From an uncultured bacterium (GTDB taxonomy: Bacteria; Nitrospirota; Thermodesulfovibrionia; Thermodesulfovibrionales; Dissulfurispiraceae), in NCBI GenBank assembly GCA_937949555.1, contig CALEDV010000027.1, forward strand, positions 1-64,000: a DNA stretch of 64,000 nt, given 5' to 3'. Under the pieces are notes generated by a model. It ran no database searches and was not told the DNA's origin. It worked only from the letters and a program-made list of their open reading frames with translations. The translations under genes were made by a program, and so were the position numbers. Each line of letters starts with the position of its first letter. The stretch's first letter is position 1. Positions 1 through 8,929 of this stretch are shown here, piece after piece.

Positions 1-1
1 A

Positions 2-670
2 CACCAAAAGGAGTTGTTAAGCAGGGCAGAGTGGCTGCAGAAGGAAGTAAAAAAGGCTACCGAAGAAATCCTGCTCCGAGAGATGGAGACCATCTACTGC
101 CTCTCCAGGGCAACAGAGATAAGGGACCCAGAGACGGGGGGGCACATATTCCGCATGGTTTACTATTCCCATCACATTGCAAAAAACCTTGGCATAGATG
201 ACGATGGACAAGATATGATATTGAAGATATCCCCTATGCACGATATAGGAAAGGTTGGGATACCTGACAACATACTTTTGAAACCGGGAAAACTAACACC
301 TGAGGAATTTGCCATTATCACCACCCATACCACAATAGGCTACAACATCCTTAAAGATAGCCGTTCAGAGGTCCTAAGAGAGGCTGCTTTGGTTGCCCTG
401 CACCATCACGAGAAGTTTGACGGCACAGGATATCCTCATAAGCTCAAAGGTGAGCAGATACCGCTCTATGCTCGCATAGTGGCAGTAGCGGATGTATTTG
501 ACGCCCTTACCTCTGAGAGGCCTTACAAAAAGGCATGGGAGATTCAGGAGGCCCTGAAATATATAACCGATAACTCTGGAGTTCATTTTGACCCTTCCTG
601 CGTCAATGCCTTTACTAAAAACTGGGAGAATGTCCTTGCTATCAAGGATAGATATAAGGATGATAATTAG
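2..670 (+). CDS. HD-GYP domain phosphodiesterase, 5' partial
   Basis: The reading frame is open to the left window edge, so the N-terminus (probably a receiver or other sensor domain) lies outside; a TTG at 14 is only an apparent start. The visible ~220 residues are an HD-GYP domain of the RpfG type: the HD pair sits in MHDIGKVGIPD (about residues 75-85 from that TTG) and the GYP signature in HHEKFDGTGYP (about 131-141), followed by the conserved VADVFDALTSERPYK stretch. Such domains hydrolyse cyclic di-GMP or related cyclic dinucleotides at a two- or three-metal centre in the cytoplasm. It ends 68 bp before glyQ on the same strand, but a promoter-like sequence in the gap suggests separate transcription. 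Confidence 0.9.
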   Translation, partial: HQKELLSRAEWLQKEVKKATEEILLREMETIYCLSRATEIRDPETGGHIFRMVYYSHHIAKNLGIDDDGQDMILKISPMHDIGKVGIPDNILLKPGKLTPEEFAIITTHTTIGYNILKDSRSEVLREAALVALHHHEKFDGTGYPHKLKGEQIPLYARIVAVADVFDALTSERPYKKAWEIQEALKYITDNSGVHFDPSCVNAFTKNWENVLAIKDRYKDDN

Positions 671-698
671 TTTTGGATGCTCGGAATAATTTTTTAGT

Positions 699-728
699 TT
701 GACAAAGGATAACTGGTTGCTTTAATAT
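699..728 (+). promoter_or_regulatory. Putative sigma70 promoter of glyQS
   Basis: TTGACA at 699-704 and TAATAT at 723-728 are 18 bp apart. Transcription would begin about position 735, only a few bases before the glyQ ATG at 739, and no Shine-Dalgarno sequence precedes that ATG. The message may therefore be nearly leaderless. Inferred from motif match only. Confidence 0.4.
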
Positions 729-738
729 TTGCCCCTCA

Positions 739-1632
739 ATGTATTTTCAAGATATAATCCTTAAACTTCATGACTACTGGGCAAAGCGAGACTGCATCCT
801 GCTTCAACCATACGATACAGAGGTTGGAGCCGGAACCTTTCATCCTGCTACATTCTTTAGGGTTCTTGGCCCTGAACCCTGGAGAACCGCCTATGTTGAG
901 CCCTGTAGACGCCCAACCGATGGCAGATATGGTGAAAATCCCAACAGACTCCAACATTACTATCAATACCAGGTCATTATAAAGCCTTCACCTATTGATA
1001 GTCAGGATATATATCTTGAGAGTTTGGATTATCTGGGAATAGACCCTCTAAAGCACGACATCCGTTTTGTTGAAGACGATTGGGAGTCACCTACCCTGGG
1101 TGCATGGGGTTTAGGTTGGGAGGTCTGGCTTGACGGCATGGAGATAACCCAATTTACCTATTTCCAACAGGTAGGAGGGATCGACCTTATGCCCGTATCC
1201 CTTGAGATAACCTATGGGCTTGAGCGCATCGCAATGTATCTTCAAGACACAGACAATGTTTTTGACCTATGGTGGAACAAACACCTTAAATATGGAGAAG
1301 TACACAGGACCTCAGAGATAGAGTTTTCAAGATATAACTTTGATGAGGCAAATACTGATATGCTGTTTAGAGAGTTTGAGTCCTTTGAGACAGAGTCAAA
1401 GAGGATGTATGAGTTGGGATTGGTGCATCCCTCCTATGAATTTTGTCTAAAGTGTTCCCACGCCTTTAATATGCTCGATGCCAGGGGGGTCATCTCGGTA
1501 ACTGAGAGAACTGGATATATCGCCCGTGTTAGGGCGCTTGCAAGGATGTGTGCAGAGGCATTTTTTAAACAGCGACAGGACATGGGATTTCCTATACTTC
1601 AAAGGTCAAGGGATGAACACAAAGGCAAATAA
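739..1632 (+). CDS. glyQ: Glycyl-tRNA synthetase alpha subunit
   Basis: This 297-residue protein matches the usual length of the catalytic alpha chain of the bacterial alpha2beta2 glycyl-tRNA synthetase, a class II enzyme that activates glycine and charges tRNA-Gly. Typical features are the N-terminal [20 protein letters not shown] segment, the class II motif around [20 protein letters not shown], and the late [10 protein letters not shown] motif 3 region. The ATG at 739 gives the expected N-terminus MYFQDIIL. No ribosome-binding site is visible upstream. The 3' end overlaps glyS by 20 bp, indicating translational coupling of the two subunits. Confidence 0.97.
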   Translation: MYFQDIILKLHDYWAKRDCILLQPYDTEVGAGTFHPATFFRVLGPEPWRTAYVEPCRRPTDGRYGENPNRLQHYYQYQVIIKPSPIDSQDIYLESLDYLGIDPLKHDIRFVEDDWESPTLGAWGLGWEVWLDGMEITQFTYFQQVGGIDLMPVSLEITYGLERIAMYLQDTDNVFDLWWNKHLKYGEVHRTSEIEFSRYNFDEANTDMLFREFESFETESKRMYELGLVHPSYEFCLKCSHAFNMLDARGVISVTERTGYIARVRALARMCAEAFFKQRQDMGFPILQRSRDEHKGK

Positions 1633-3682
1633 CCCACTTTTGGTCCTTGAGATCGGTTGCGAAGAGATACCTGCTCGCTTTGTCTCAATAGGAATAAAAA
1701 GGCTTAAGGAGTCTGCTGAAAGGATATTTTCGGAGCAAAGGTTGAGGTGTGGTGAAATAAAAACCTATGGCACCCCAAGGAGGCTGGCTCTTATATGTGA
1801 AATGGAAGATTCTCAGGTCGCCACCGAAAGGGAAGTCTGGGGTCCTCCAGTGCATGTTGCCTTTGACAGCAATGGCAACCCTACAAAGGCAGCAGAAGCC
1901 TTTGCCAAAAACAACGGGATATCTCTCGATGACCTCCAGCGAAAGGAAAAGAACAAGGGACTTTACATTGTAGCCTTAATAAAGGAACCATCGGCGCCAG
2001 CAGAAGAGATACTACCCTTTGCGCTTCAAAAACTCATACTGTCCCTATCTTTTCCGAAGGCTATGAGATGGGGCAGTAGCTCTTTGCGTTTTGTGCGACC
2101 TATACACTGGATATTGGCCCTTTACAATAATAAAAGGATATCCTTTAATCTTGAAGGCATAAAGAGCGGCAACATGACCAAAGGACATCGCTTCTTATCT
2201 CCAGCGGCCTTTGAGATAAGGGATGCAAGGACTTATATTAACCTGCTCAGAAACAATTTCGTTGTCCTCGATCAGGCAGAAAGGGAAAGCATAATAAAAG
2301 AATCCTCCAAGAAGCTATCGGAATCGGTAAAGGCAACCTTTATCGAGGACGAAGAACTCCTATCCCATGTGAGAGATCTGGTTGAATTTCCCCAGGCAAT
2401 GCTTGGCTCTTTTCCCCAGGACTATCTTGATCTGCCTGAGGAACTGCTGATAACGGTTATGAAGGGGCATCAGAAGTACTTTGCATTGCGGGATCTCCAC
2501 GGGAACCTCACAAACCATTTTGTCATTATCAGCAACACAAAGCCAGATAATGCCGACAGGGTCACAAAGGGCGCCCAAAAGGTTATAAAGGCACGCTTTG
2601 AAGATGCCCGTTTTTATTATCAGGAAGATAAAAAGATACCCCTTAAAAAGAGGGCTGAGGAGTTAAAAAAGGTTGTTCACCATGAGCGATTGGGATCTAT
2701 TTACGAGAAGACTCAGAGGATAAAGAGACTCGCCTGTTTTATTGCAGAGAGATGCTGCCCTGATAGACTTAGTGATGTTAGTATTGCCTCAGAACTATGC
2801 AAGTCAGACCTTGTCTCTGGAGTAGTCAGAGAATTTCCTGAGCTTCAAGGGGTAATGGGCGGCTATTATGCAAGGAATGAGGAATACAGTAACGAGATTG
2901 CCTTGGCAATTAGTGAGCATTATCTGCCCCGTTTCGCCGGTGACAGACTTCCTAAATCGGACACAGGCGTAGTTATAAGTCTTGCAGATAAGATTGATAA
3001 CCTGGTTTCTTTCTTCTCAATAGGTGAAATACCAAGCGGCACCGAAGACCCCTTTGCCTTAAGGAGACAGTGTTATGCTGTAGTTTCAATTCTTATGGAA
3101 AAGAGATACTCCATAACCCTTGAGCAGATAGTATCCTTTGCCATAGAGCCTCTTACAGCATTAGACTCTGAAGCCCTAAAGAAGGAAATATTTAATTTCT
3201 TCGGACAACGTTTTGATTACTTTATGCAGACCTCTGGATATGAACAGGATATAAGGGCAAGTCTTATGGATTATGTTAGAGAGCAGCCCCTTTACAGCCT
3301 TAGAGAAAGGGCAGAGGCATTAAAGAATTTTAAAACCATGGATTATTATTCTTCGCTAACTATGTCCATTAAAAGGATAAATAACATAGCCCCTAAGGTC
3401 GATGTTGCGCCCCTTTCACCCTCTCTTTTTCAAGAGGATCAGGAAAGGGAACTCTACGAATCCTCCTTGAAGACCTCTGATGAGGTATCAGACCTTGTTA
3501 AGCAAGAGAGATTCATTGAAGCCTTAAGGAGCCTAAATAAGATGCAGCCCTATATAAACAACTTTTTTGACAGGGTGCTTGTCATGGATAACCGTGATGA
3601 GGTGAGGCACAATAGGCTTGCCCTTATAAAATCAGTGCAAAAAATAGCAGGCCTTATTGCGGATTTTTCTAAACTTGTTTGA
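1613..3682 (+). CDS. glyS: Glycyl-tRNA synthetase beta subunit
   Basis: The open frame extends upstream into glyQ, but the ATG at 1613, preceded by AGGTCAAGGG, gives the normal N-terminus ([16 protein letters not shown] about residues 9-24) and a 689-residue product, the usual size. GlyS binds tRNA-Gly; it carries a large N-terminal region, an HD-like domain and a C-terminal DALR anticodon-binding domain (final ~100 residues, with [16 protein letters not shown]). It is co-transcribed with glyQ. Its stop codon abuts the stop of the convergent proB gene with no space for a terminator. Confidence 0.97.
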   Translation: MNTKANNPLLVLEIGCEEIPARFVSIGIKRLKESAERIFSEQRLRCGEIKTYGTPRRLALICEMEDSQVATEREVWGPPVHVAFDSNGNPTKAAEAFAKNNGISLDDLQRKEKNKGLYIVALIKEPSAPAEEILPFALQKLILSLSFPKAMRWGSSSLRFVRPIHWILALYNNKRISFNLEGIKSGNMTKGHRFLSPAAFEIRDARTYINLLRNNFVVLDQAERESIIKESSKKLSESVKATFIEDEELLSHVRDLVEFPQAMLGSFPQDYLDLPEELLITVMKGHQKYFALRDLHGNLTNHFVIISNTKPDNADRVTKGAQKVIKARFEDARFYYQEDKKIPLKKRAEELKKVVHHERLGSIYEKTQRIKRLACFIAERCCPDRLSDVSIASELCKSDLVSGVVREFPELQGVMGGYYARNEEYSNEIALAISEHYLPRFAGDRLPKSDTGVVISLADKIDNLVSFFSIGEIPSGTEDPFALRRQCYAVVSILMEKRYSITLEQIVSFAIEPLTALDSEALKKEIFNFFGQRFDYFMQTSGYEQDIRASLMDYVREQPLYSLRERAEALKNFKTMDYYSSLTMSIKRINNIAPKVDVAPLSPSLFQEDQERELYESSLKTSDEVSDLVKQERFIEALRSLNKMQPYINNFFDRVLVMDNRDEVRHNRLALIKSVQKIAGLIADFSKLV

Positions 3683-4783
3683 TTAAGTGGACAACACAAG
3701 ATTGTCCCGATGTATTATCTCATCGGCATACTTATAGCCAAGAATATCCTCAATCTGATCCGTCCTCTTTCCCCTTATCTTATCAACATCCTTAACGGAA
3801 TAGTTGACGATCCCCTTTGCTATCTTTTTATTGTTCTTATCAACACACCTGACTACATCTCCTGCAGAGAAGTCGCCTTCTACGGCTTTAATGCCTGAGG
3901 GCAGAAGGCTTTTGCCTTCCTTAAGAAGCGCCCTGACTGCGCCATCATCAAGGATTAAAAGCCCCTTGGGACGGGCAGCAAAGGCAATCCAACCCTTTCT
4001 TGAAGAGATTGACCTCTTTGCCGGTTCAAAGCAGGTGCCGATATTCCTGCCTGCAATGAGGTCTCTTAACAAGCCTCTCTTCTTTCCGCTTATAATATCA
4101 ACTCTGATGCCATAGGCAATAGCCTTTTTGGCTGCAAGCACCTTTGAATACATACCCCCTGTGCCAACTCCTGAGGAGGAGCATCCAGCAAGGGATTCAA
4201 TCTGGTCATTTATTTCGTGCACCTTTCTGATTATCTTTGCGTCAGCACAAGTGCGGGGGTCTGAGGAATAAAGCCCCTCTACATCGGAAAGTATTATCAA
4301 TCGGTCAGCGTCCACCGCCCCTGCTAATAAAGCCGCAAGTTGATCGTTATCTCCAAACTTTATCTCCTCTGTGGAAACAGTGTCGTTCTCATTAATAATA
4401 GGAACAACCTTGAAGGAAAGCAATGTAAGGAGGGTGTTTTTAGCATTTAGATACCTTGTCCTATTTGATAGGTCCTCCCGGGTTAGCAGAACCTGAGCAA
4501 TCTTTATATGATGATAGTCAAAGCCTTTCTCATAGGCTGCCATAAGTATAGATTGCCCAACAGCTGCTGAGGCCTGTTTCAATCTTATCTCAGAGGGTTT
4601 TCTTTCAAAGCCCAATCTTCTCATGCCTGCAGCCACAGCCCCTGAGGATACTATGAGCATCTCATGCCCTTGACCGCAAAGAGAAGCTACCTCCGAGGCT
4701 ATTGCATCAATCCTTTTATAATTGAGCCCTGCTTTGGAGTCTGCAAGGATATTGCTGCCTATCTTTATTACAATCCTGCTCAT
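3683..4783 (-). CDS. proB: Glutamate 5-kinase with PUA domain
   Basis: This 366-residue protein catalyses ATP-dependent phosphorylation of L-glutamate, the first step of proline synthesis. The amino-acid-kinase fold occupies roughly residues 1-260: IVIKIGSNIL at the N-terminus, IVSSGAVAAGMRRLG, the substrate loop PIINENDTVSTEEIKFGDND and the ATP-site region GVGTGGMYSKVLAAKKA. The last ~90 residues form the PUA domain found in full-length ProB. It lies 63 bp downstream of obgE on the same strand, the common rplU-rpmA-obg-proB order, so it is probably read with obgE. proA is not seen in the window. Confidence 0.96.
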   Translation of the reverse strand: MSRIVIKIGSNILADSKAGLNYKRIDAIASEVASLCGQGHEMLIVSSGAVAAGMRRLGFERKPSEIRLKQASAAVGQSILMAAYEKGFDYHHIKIAQVLLTREDLSNRTRYLNAKNTLLTLLSFKVVPIINENDTVSTEEIKFGDNDQLAALLAGAVDADRLIILSDVEGLYSSDPRTCADAKIIRKVHEINDQIESLAGCSSSGVGTGGMYSKVLAAKKAIAYGIRVDIISGKKRGLLRDLIAGRNIGTCFEPAKRSISSRKGWIAFAARPKGLLILDDGAVRALLKEGKSLLPSGIKAVEGDFSAGDVVRCVDKNNKKIAKGIVNYSVKDVDKIRGKRTDQIEDILGYKYADEIIHRDNLVLST

Positions 4784-4846
4784 GGCTTCAGTATCTTTTC
4801 TATCCCCATTGCAAGATTATAACAAAGGCTCTCTGAATATGTCCCT

Positions 4847-5845
4847 TTAATTGCACAATTTGGCGGTAAGATACGCTAATAGTTCCTTAAGTCCCTTTCC
4901 TGTGGCTGATGAAAGGGCAAAGAAATCTATGCTCTCCCTTTGGCAGTATGCCTTCAATCTCTCCAGGCGACGCCCATCGCCTTGGATATCCTCTTTAGAG
5001 CCTGCCACTATAAAGGGTTTCTCTACTAACAACGGGTTATAAAGAGCAAGCTCAGATCGTATTTTCAGGAGATCCTCAACGGGGTCTGATTGACATATTT
5101 CAGATATATCTACAAGGTGGAGGATAATCTTTGCCCTCTCTATATGCCTTAAGAACTGGATACCTAAACCTGCACCCCTATGGGCGCCCTCAATAATTCC
5201 TGGGATGTCTGCCATTACAAAGCTTTTATAATCCTCTACCTTTATCACCCCCAGATTGGGTGTGAGTGTTGTGAAGGGATAGTCAGCAATTTTGGGTTTG
5301 GCAGAGGATAACTTTGAAATAAGCGTTGATTTCCCGGCATTAGGCAATCCTGCCAGCCCTACATCGGCAATCAGCTTAAGCTCCAGTATAAGTGTCTTTT
5401 CCTGTCCAGGCTCTCCAGGCTGAGCAAATCTGGGTGTTTGTCTTGTGGGTGTTGCAAAATGGGCATTGCCCTGGCCTCCCCTGCCTCCCTGCGCTGGCAT
5501 GTATTCAGCCCCATCGCTGTCTAAATCTGCCAGTATCTCCTCAGTCTCTGCATCCCTAATGATAGTTCCTAAGGGCACAGGTATTAACAGATCCTCTCCA
5601 TCTCTGCCCCGTTTGTTGCTTCCCATGCCATGCCCCCCCCTCTGTGCCTTGTATTGTCTTTTGTATCTGAAGTCCAAGAGGGTATGTAGTTCCCCTGTAG
5701 CCCTGATTATGACATTGCCTCCCCTGCCCCCGTCACCTCCATTAGGGCCACCCTTAGGGACATACTTTTCCCTCCTAAAGCTGACACAGCCCCTACCACC
5801 GTCTCCAGCCTTTACATAAATCTTTGCATAATCGACAAATTTCAT
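4847..5845 (-). CDS. obgE: Obg family GTPase
   Basis: A 332-residue, ribosome-associated GTPase needed for 50S subunit maturation and stress signalling. The N-terminal glycine-rich Obg fold (about 1-158) begins [19 protein letters not shown]. The G domain follows with G1 [12 protein letters not shown]2 [12 protein letters not shown]3 [13 protein letters not shown], and a G4 region that reads AGSKED in place of the usual NKxD. It lacks the C-terminal OCT extension of some Obg proteins, which is common. A strong terminator separates it from rpmA, yet the gene order rplU-rpmA-obgE is the classic one. Confidence 0.96.
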   Translation of the reverse strand: MKFVDYAKIYVKAGDGGRGCVSFRREKYVPKGGPNGGDGGRGGNVIIRATGELHTLLDFRYKRQYKAQRGGHGMGSNKRGRDGEDLLIPVPLGTIIRDAETEEILADLDSDGAEYMPAQGGRGGQGNAHFATPTRQTPRFAQPGEPGQEKTLILELKLIADVGLAGLPNAGKSTLISKLSSAKPKIADYPFTTLTPNLGVIKVEDYKSFVMADIPGIIEGAHRGAGLGIQFLRHIERAKIILHLVDISEICQSDPVEDLLKIRSELALYNPLLVEKPFIVAGSKEDIQGDGRRLERLKAYCQRESIDFFALSSATGKGLKELLAYLTAKLCN

Positions 5846-5872
5846 TGGGGCAAGTTATTTTTGTGGGTTCAT

Positions 5873-5909
5873 TAAAAAAAAGGCAGCCCCCTGTAGAGAC
5901 TGCCTTTTG
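5873..5909 (-). terminator. Rho-independent terminator after rpmA
   Basis: Read on the minus strand, AAAGGCAG and CTGCCTTT pair around a short loop and are followed by an uninterrupted T run. It sits between the rpmA stop and obgE, so it ends or attenuates the rplU-rpmA transcript. Confidence 0.85.
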
Positions 5910-5925
5910 CTATTAAGTATTAAAA

Positions 5926-6201
5926 CTAATTCTTTGATGCTACTGTTTCAAGGGGATATACGCTTATCTTGGTCCTTGTTTTGTCTTTTCTTTCAAACTT
6001 TACTGTGCCGTCTATAAGCGCAAATATGGTATGGTCTCTTCCTATACCTACATTGTTGCCGGGATGAAACTTGGTCCCTCTCTGCCTGACAAGTATATTA
6101 CCAGCCCTTACAAATTGACTTCCAAATCTCTTTACCCCAAGTCTTTTAGACTCGCTGTCCCTTCCGTTTCTTGAGCTTCCTACACCTTTTTTATGAGCCA
6201 T
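5926..6201 (-). CDS. rpmA: 50S ribosomal protein L27
   Basis: The 91-residue product begins [20 protein letters not shown], the standard L27 start without the cleaved N-terminal extension known from Firmicutes. L27 lies near the peptidyl transferase centre; the conserved core includes [20 protein letters not shown] and [15 protein letters not shown]. It begins 2 bp after the rplU stop in the same transcript. Nothing unusual is seen. Confidence 0.98.
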   Translation of the reverse strand: MAHKKGVGSSRNGRDSESKRLGVKRFGSQFVRAGNILVRQRGTKFHPGNNVGIGRDHTIFALIDGTVKFERKDKTRTKISVYPLETVASKN

Positions 6202-6203
6202 AG

Positions 6204-6518
6204 CTAACCTCCGATTATCTCTGTTACCGCAAGCTTAGTAAAACGGCTCCTGTGACCTGTAAGCCGACGGTGGGTTTTCTTGGGTCTTGGTTTAAATACG
6301 AGGATCTTGTCACCCTTGAAAGAATCTACTACCTTTGCCTTTACAGAGGCCTCCGCAATATAGGGCGATCCAAAGATATTTTTGCCCTCCGATGAGAGCA
6401 TAAGAACCTTCTCAAGCACTATCTCGGATTCTGGTTGAGCATTGAGTTTGTCAACCACAATCTTATCGCCTACAGAAACCCTGTATTGCTTCCCTGAAGT
6501 CTCAACAATAGCATACAT
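6204..6518 (-). CDS. rplU: 50S ribosomal protein L21
   Basis: The 104-residue protein starts [20 protein letters not shown] and ends with the basic rRNA-binding tail [20 protein letters not shown] typical of L21. A good Shine-Dalgarno sequence (GGAGGTG) lies about 7 bases before the ATG. It is the first gene of the rplU-rpmA pair and is followed closely by rpmA and, beyond a terminator, obgE and proB. Confidence 0.98.
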   Translation of the reverse strand: MYAIVETSGKQYRVSVGDKIVVDKLNAQPESEIVLEKVLMLSSEGKNIFGSPYIAEASVKAKVVDSFKGDKILVFKPRPKKTHRRLTGHRSRFTKLAVTEIIGG

Positions 6519-6581
6519 TTTACTGCACCTCCATTATAATTAGCCAACTATTTAATCAGAAAGACTCAATTTAAGTCAAAC

Positions 6582-8060
6582 TTATTTTGCCTTCAATGTG
6601 AGAGAGAGAAATAAGGAAATAAGGAGCGCTCCTAACAGGAACAAGACCGAAATAAGCACATTATTAAGCAGGGATGGCTTTATGAGGAGAGCCATGCCAA
6701 GTCCAAGCATCATAAGTCCTGAAAGGAGTTTTAAGAATCTCCCCTGCTCTTCAGATAGCTGCCTCTTACCAAGAGACACCGTAAAGACAGTAACAATCAC
6801 AAGCAGTGGTATAACATAAATGAGGTTATATAGCGCCAAATAGGAGTAATACTGCAGGGGAGGGAGATTATTTAGGGTTAATATCCTTGTAAACACCATA
6901 GGAAACCCTGCAGTGCACAAAAGTTCATAGGCATTTGCTGCTACTGCCAATACAATAGTGCCAAATAGCATAGACACTGTGGAGGTTGAACGAAGCAGTC
7001 GCCTCATTTTGTCAAATAGTTTGCCCTTTGCATCATCGGATATGGTAAGAGAAACTCCTTTCTTAAAAATAAAGAAGTCTTTTATATTTATACCTGCTAT
7101 GACTACAGATACTAACCCTGCAAGGGTAGTTATAAGAGACATCTCTCCCATAATTAAAAAAAAGTTAAGCCATGCAGCCATAAAAAGGAAATACATAAAC
7201 CCTGAAAAGAATACAAACACTCCGCCTATGAGCGCCATTTTTTTTCGAGATTTAGCATGTATCAAGAGCCCAAGCAATGAAAATAGAACGAAAAAGGCAC
7301 AGGGGTTAAAGCTATCAAGCCCTGCAATCACAAGGGTCATAAGAGGAAGCGCCATATTAGAGACATCTGTATGCCCAATAAAAGGGATGTTGATGACTTC
7401 CTGTCCGGATGCTGCCTCCTTTGCATTCATACCCTCCCTTGCAGTGATCTCCTGATTTTGGGAAGCGCCCCGAAGCGCCCTTTCAAGAGGATTTATACAG
7501 GGTGTTGTGCTGCATTCCTCTACTGCCCTTTCTATGTCCATGGCAATGCCCTCTGTGAATCCCAAAAATGCCTTGTTGCCTATGAAAGTGGCTGGCACAC
7601 CTGAAGCCTTTATGCCATAAGCAGAGGCAATGCTCTGAAATAATAGGGCATTTTCTTTATTTTTCAATACCTCATAGGCCATTATCTCCATCTCTGGGAA
7701 CCTATCCACCAGCGATTCAAGAAAGGGTTTTTCCATAGCGCAATGGGGACATCCCTCTCCCCAGAAGAAGACAACCTTTATCTTGCCTAAGGATACAGAC
7801 TTTGTTTGTTGTATTGTAGATTTAGAAACCCTTTTGGAGGTTTTTTTTGTCGCGCCTTTGGGACTGATTGAGTCTTTAGCTGCATCATCCTTTTCCTTGG
7901 CAGGCACGGCAATTTCAGGGCTGCAGGGATCGTTCTGGCTGTCCTTACTGTTTTCCAGAGGGCAAAAGGTTTGTTCTTTGGTTAGAAATTCTTCAAAGGG
8001 ATTTGCCTTCACATTTGTAACAAACAAAAAAAGACATATAATAGTCAGTATTAAACGCAT
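6582..8060 (-). CDS. Thioredoxin-like domain fused to CcdA/DsbD-like membrane domain
   Basis: A 492-residue envelope protein. Residues 1-19 are a signal peptide (hydrophobic LILTIICLFLFV). A low-complexity linker runs to about 90, then a thioredoxin fold with the redox motif CPHC at 104-107. From about 235 to the end there are several membrane segments with the paired cysteines expected of CcdA/DsbD-type electron carriers: SFNPCAFFV in the first helix and LLCTAGFP in a later one. Established relatives pass electrons from cytoplasmic thioredoxin to periplasmic partners. Here donor and acceptor are fused in the order periplasmic thioredoxin then membrane domain. The partner is unknown; cytochrome c maturation or disulfide isomerisation are both possible. 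It is divergent from plsC. Confidence 0.82.
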   Translation of the reverse strand: MRLILTIICLFLFVTNVKANPFEEFLTKEQTFCPLENSKDSQNDPCSPEIAVPAKEKDDAAKDSISPKGATKKTSKRVSKSTIQQTKSVSLGKIKVVFFWGEGCPHCAMEKPFLESLVDRFPEMEIMAYEVLKNKENALLFQSIASAYGIKASGVPATFIGNKAFLGFTEGIAMDIERAVEECSTTPCINPLERALRGASQNQEITAREGMNAKEAASGQEVINIPFIGHTDVSNMALPLMTLVIAGLDSFNPCAFFVLFSLLGLLIHAKSRKKMALIGGVFVFFSGFMYFLFMAAWLNFFLIMGEMSLITTLAGLVSVVIAGINIKDFFIFKKGVSLTISDDAKGKLFDKMRRLLRSTSTVSMLFGTIVLAVAANAYELLCTAGFPMVFTRILTLNNLPPLQYYSYLALYNLIYVIPLLVIVTVFTVSLGKRQLSEEQGRFLKLLSGLMMLGLGMALLIKPSLLNNVLISVLFLLGALLISLFLSLTLKAK

Positions 8061-8161
8061 TGTAACCTCAATAATGAGTCAAGTTTATGTTAAAATCTTC
8101 AAGAAAATTTCCAGATCGTCTATTTTACCCAAAAACAATGATAACATACATTTAAATCTCG

Positions 8162-8929
8162 ATGATACTAAGAATATACAGGATCGCCTTTTTGTTGCTC
8201 ATAAACTTAACTGCCTTTCTTACAACCCTACCTTTATGGCTCCTTTTATTCCCAATAAAGGCAATCCAACAACAGACGCTCGCAAGGGCTGTGATGGTTT
8301 GGGGAAGGCTCAACTGCCTTGCGTTAGGCATTGCAGTGAAAAAGAAGGGCTCTTTAAAGATCCCTGAGGGGATGTTTATAGTATCCAATCATCTGTCCTA
8401 TACGGACATACCTGTATTGGCAGGCATATTTTCCTGCGTATTTATATCAAAGGATGCGGTCAGAAGATGGCCCCTTATAGGGATACTGAGCGCCTTGGCT
8501 GGCACTGTTTTTGTGGACAGAAGTTCAGGCAGATCAACCCTTGAGGCACTGGAAAAGGTCAAAACCTTTTTAGATCTCCACAGGAACATCCTTTTGTTTC
8601 CTGAGGCAACTACATCGGACGGCAAGACTCTAAAACCCTTCCGAAGCTCTTTTTTTGCCCTTCCTGAGAGATTAGGGATCCCTGTTGTTCCAGTGGCTAT
8701 AAATTACTACGATTGCCTAACCAATAATCCCTGTGAGATTGCGCCATGGCACAGTGAAATGAACCTATTAAGACACTTCTGGAGGCTTACAGCAACTAAA
8801 AAAATTCTTGCAGTGGTAACCATATGTGATATTATTAAACCAACAGATAAAGTAGTTTTATCAAGAAAGGAACTTGCCATGCTATCGGAGAACAGCATAA
8901 AGGAGGCCTATTACAGGCATGGATCTTAG
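8162..8929 (+). CDS. plsC: 1-acyl-sn-glycerol-3-phosphate acyltransferase
   Basis: This 255-residue membrane protein has an N-terminal hydrophobic helix (about 8-30) and the PlsC acyltransferase motifs: block I NHLSYTD (H-x4-D catalytic pair, about residues 78-84), block II GTVFVDRSSGRS, and block III FPEATTSDG. It should transfer an acyl group to lysophosphatidic acid to make phosphatidic acid in phospholipid synthesis; a role in acylating another lipid cannot be excluded. Its end overlaps the helicase gene by 11 bp. The spacing shows no strong ribosome-binding site before the ATG. Confidence 0.88.
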   Translation: MILRIYRIAFLLLINLTAFLTTLPLWLLLFPIKAIQQQTLARAVMVWGRLNCLALGIAVKKKGSLKIPEGMFIVSNHLSYTDIPVLAGIFSCVFISKDAVRRWPLIGILSALAGTVFVDRSSGRSTLEALEKVKTFLDLHRNILLFPEATTSDGKTLKPFRSSFFALPERLGIPVVPVAINYYDCLTNNPCEIAPWHSEMNLLRHFWRLTATKKILAVVTICDIIKPTDKVVLSRKELAMLSENSIKEAYYRHGS

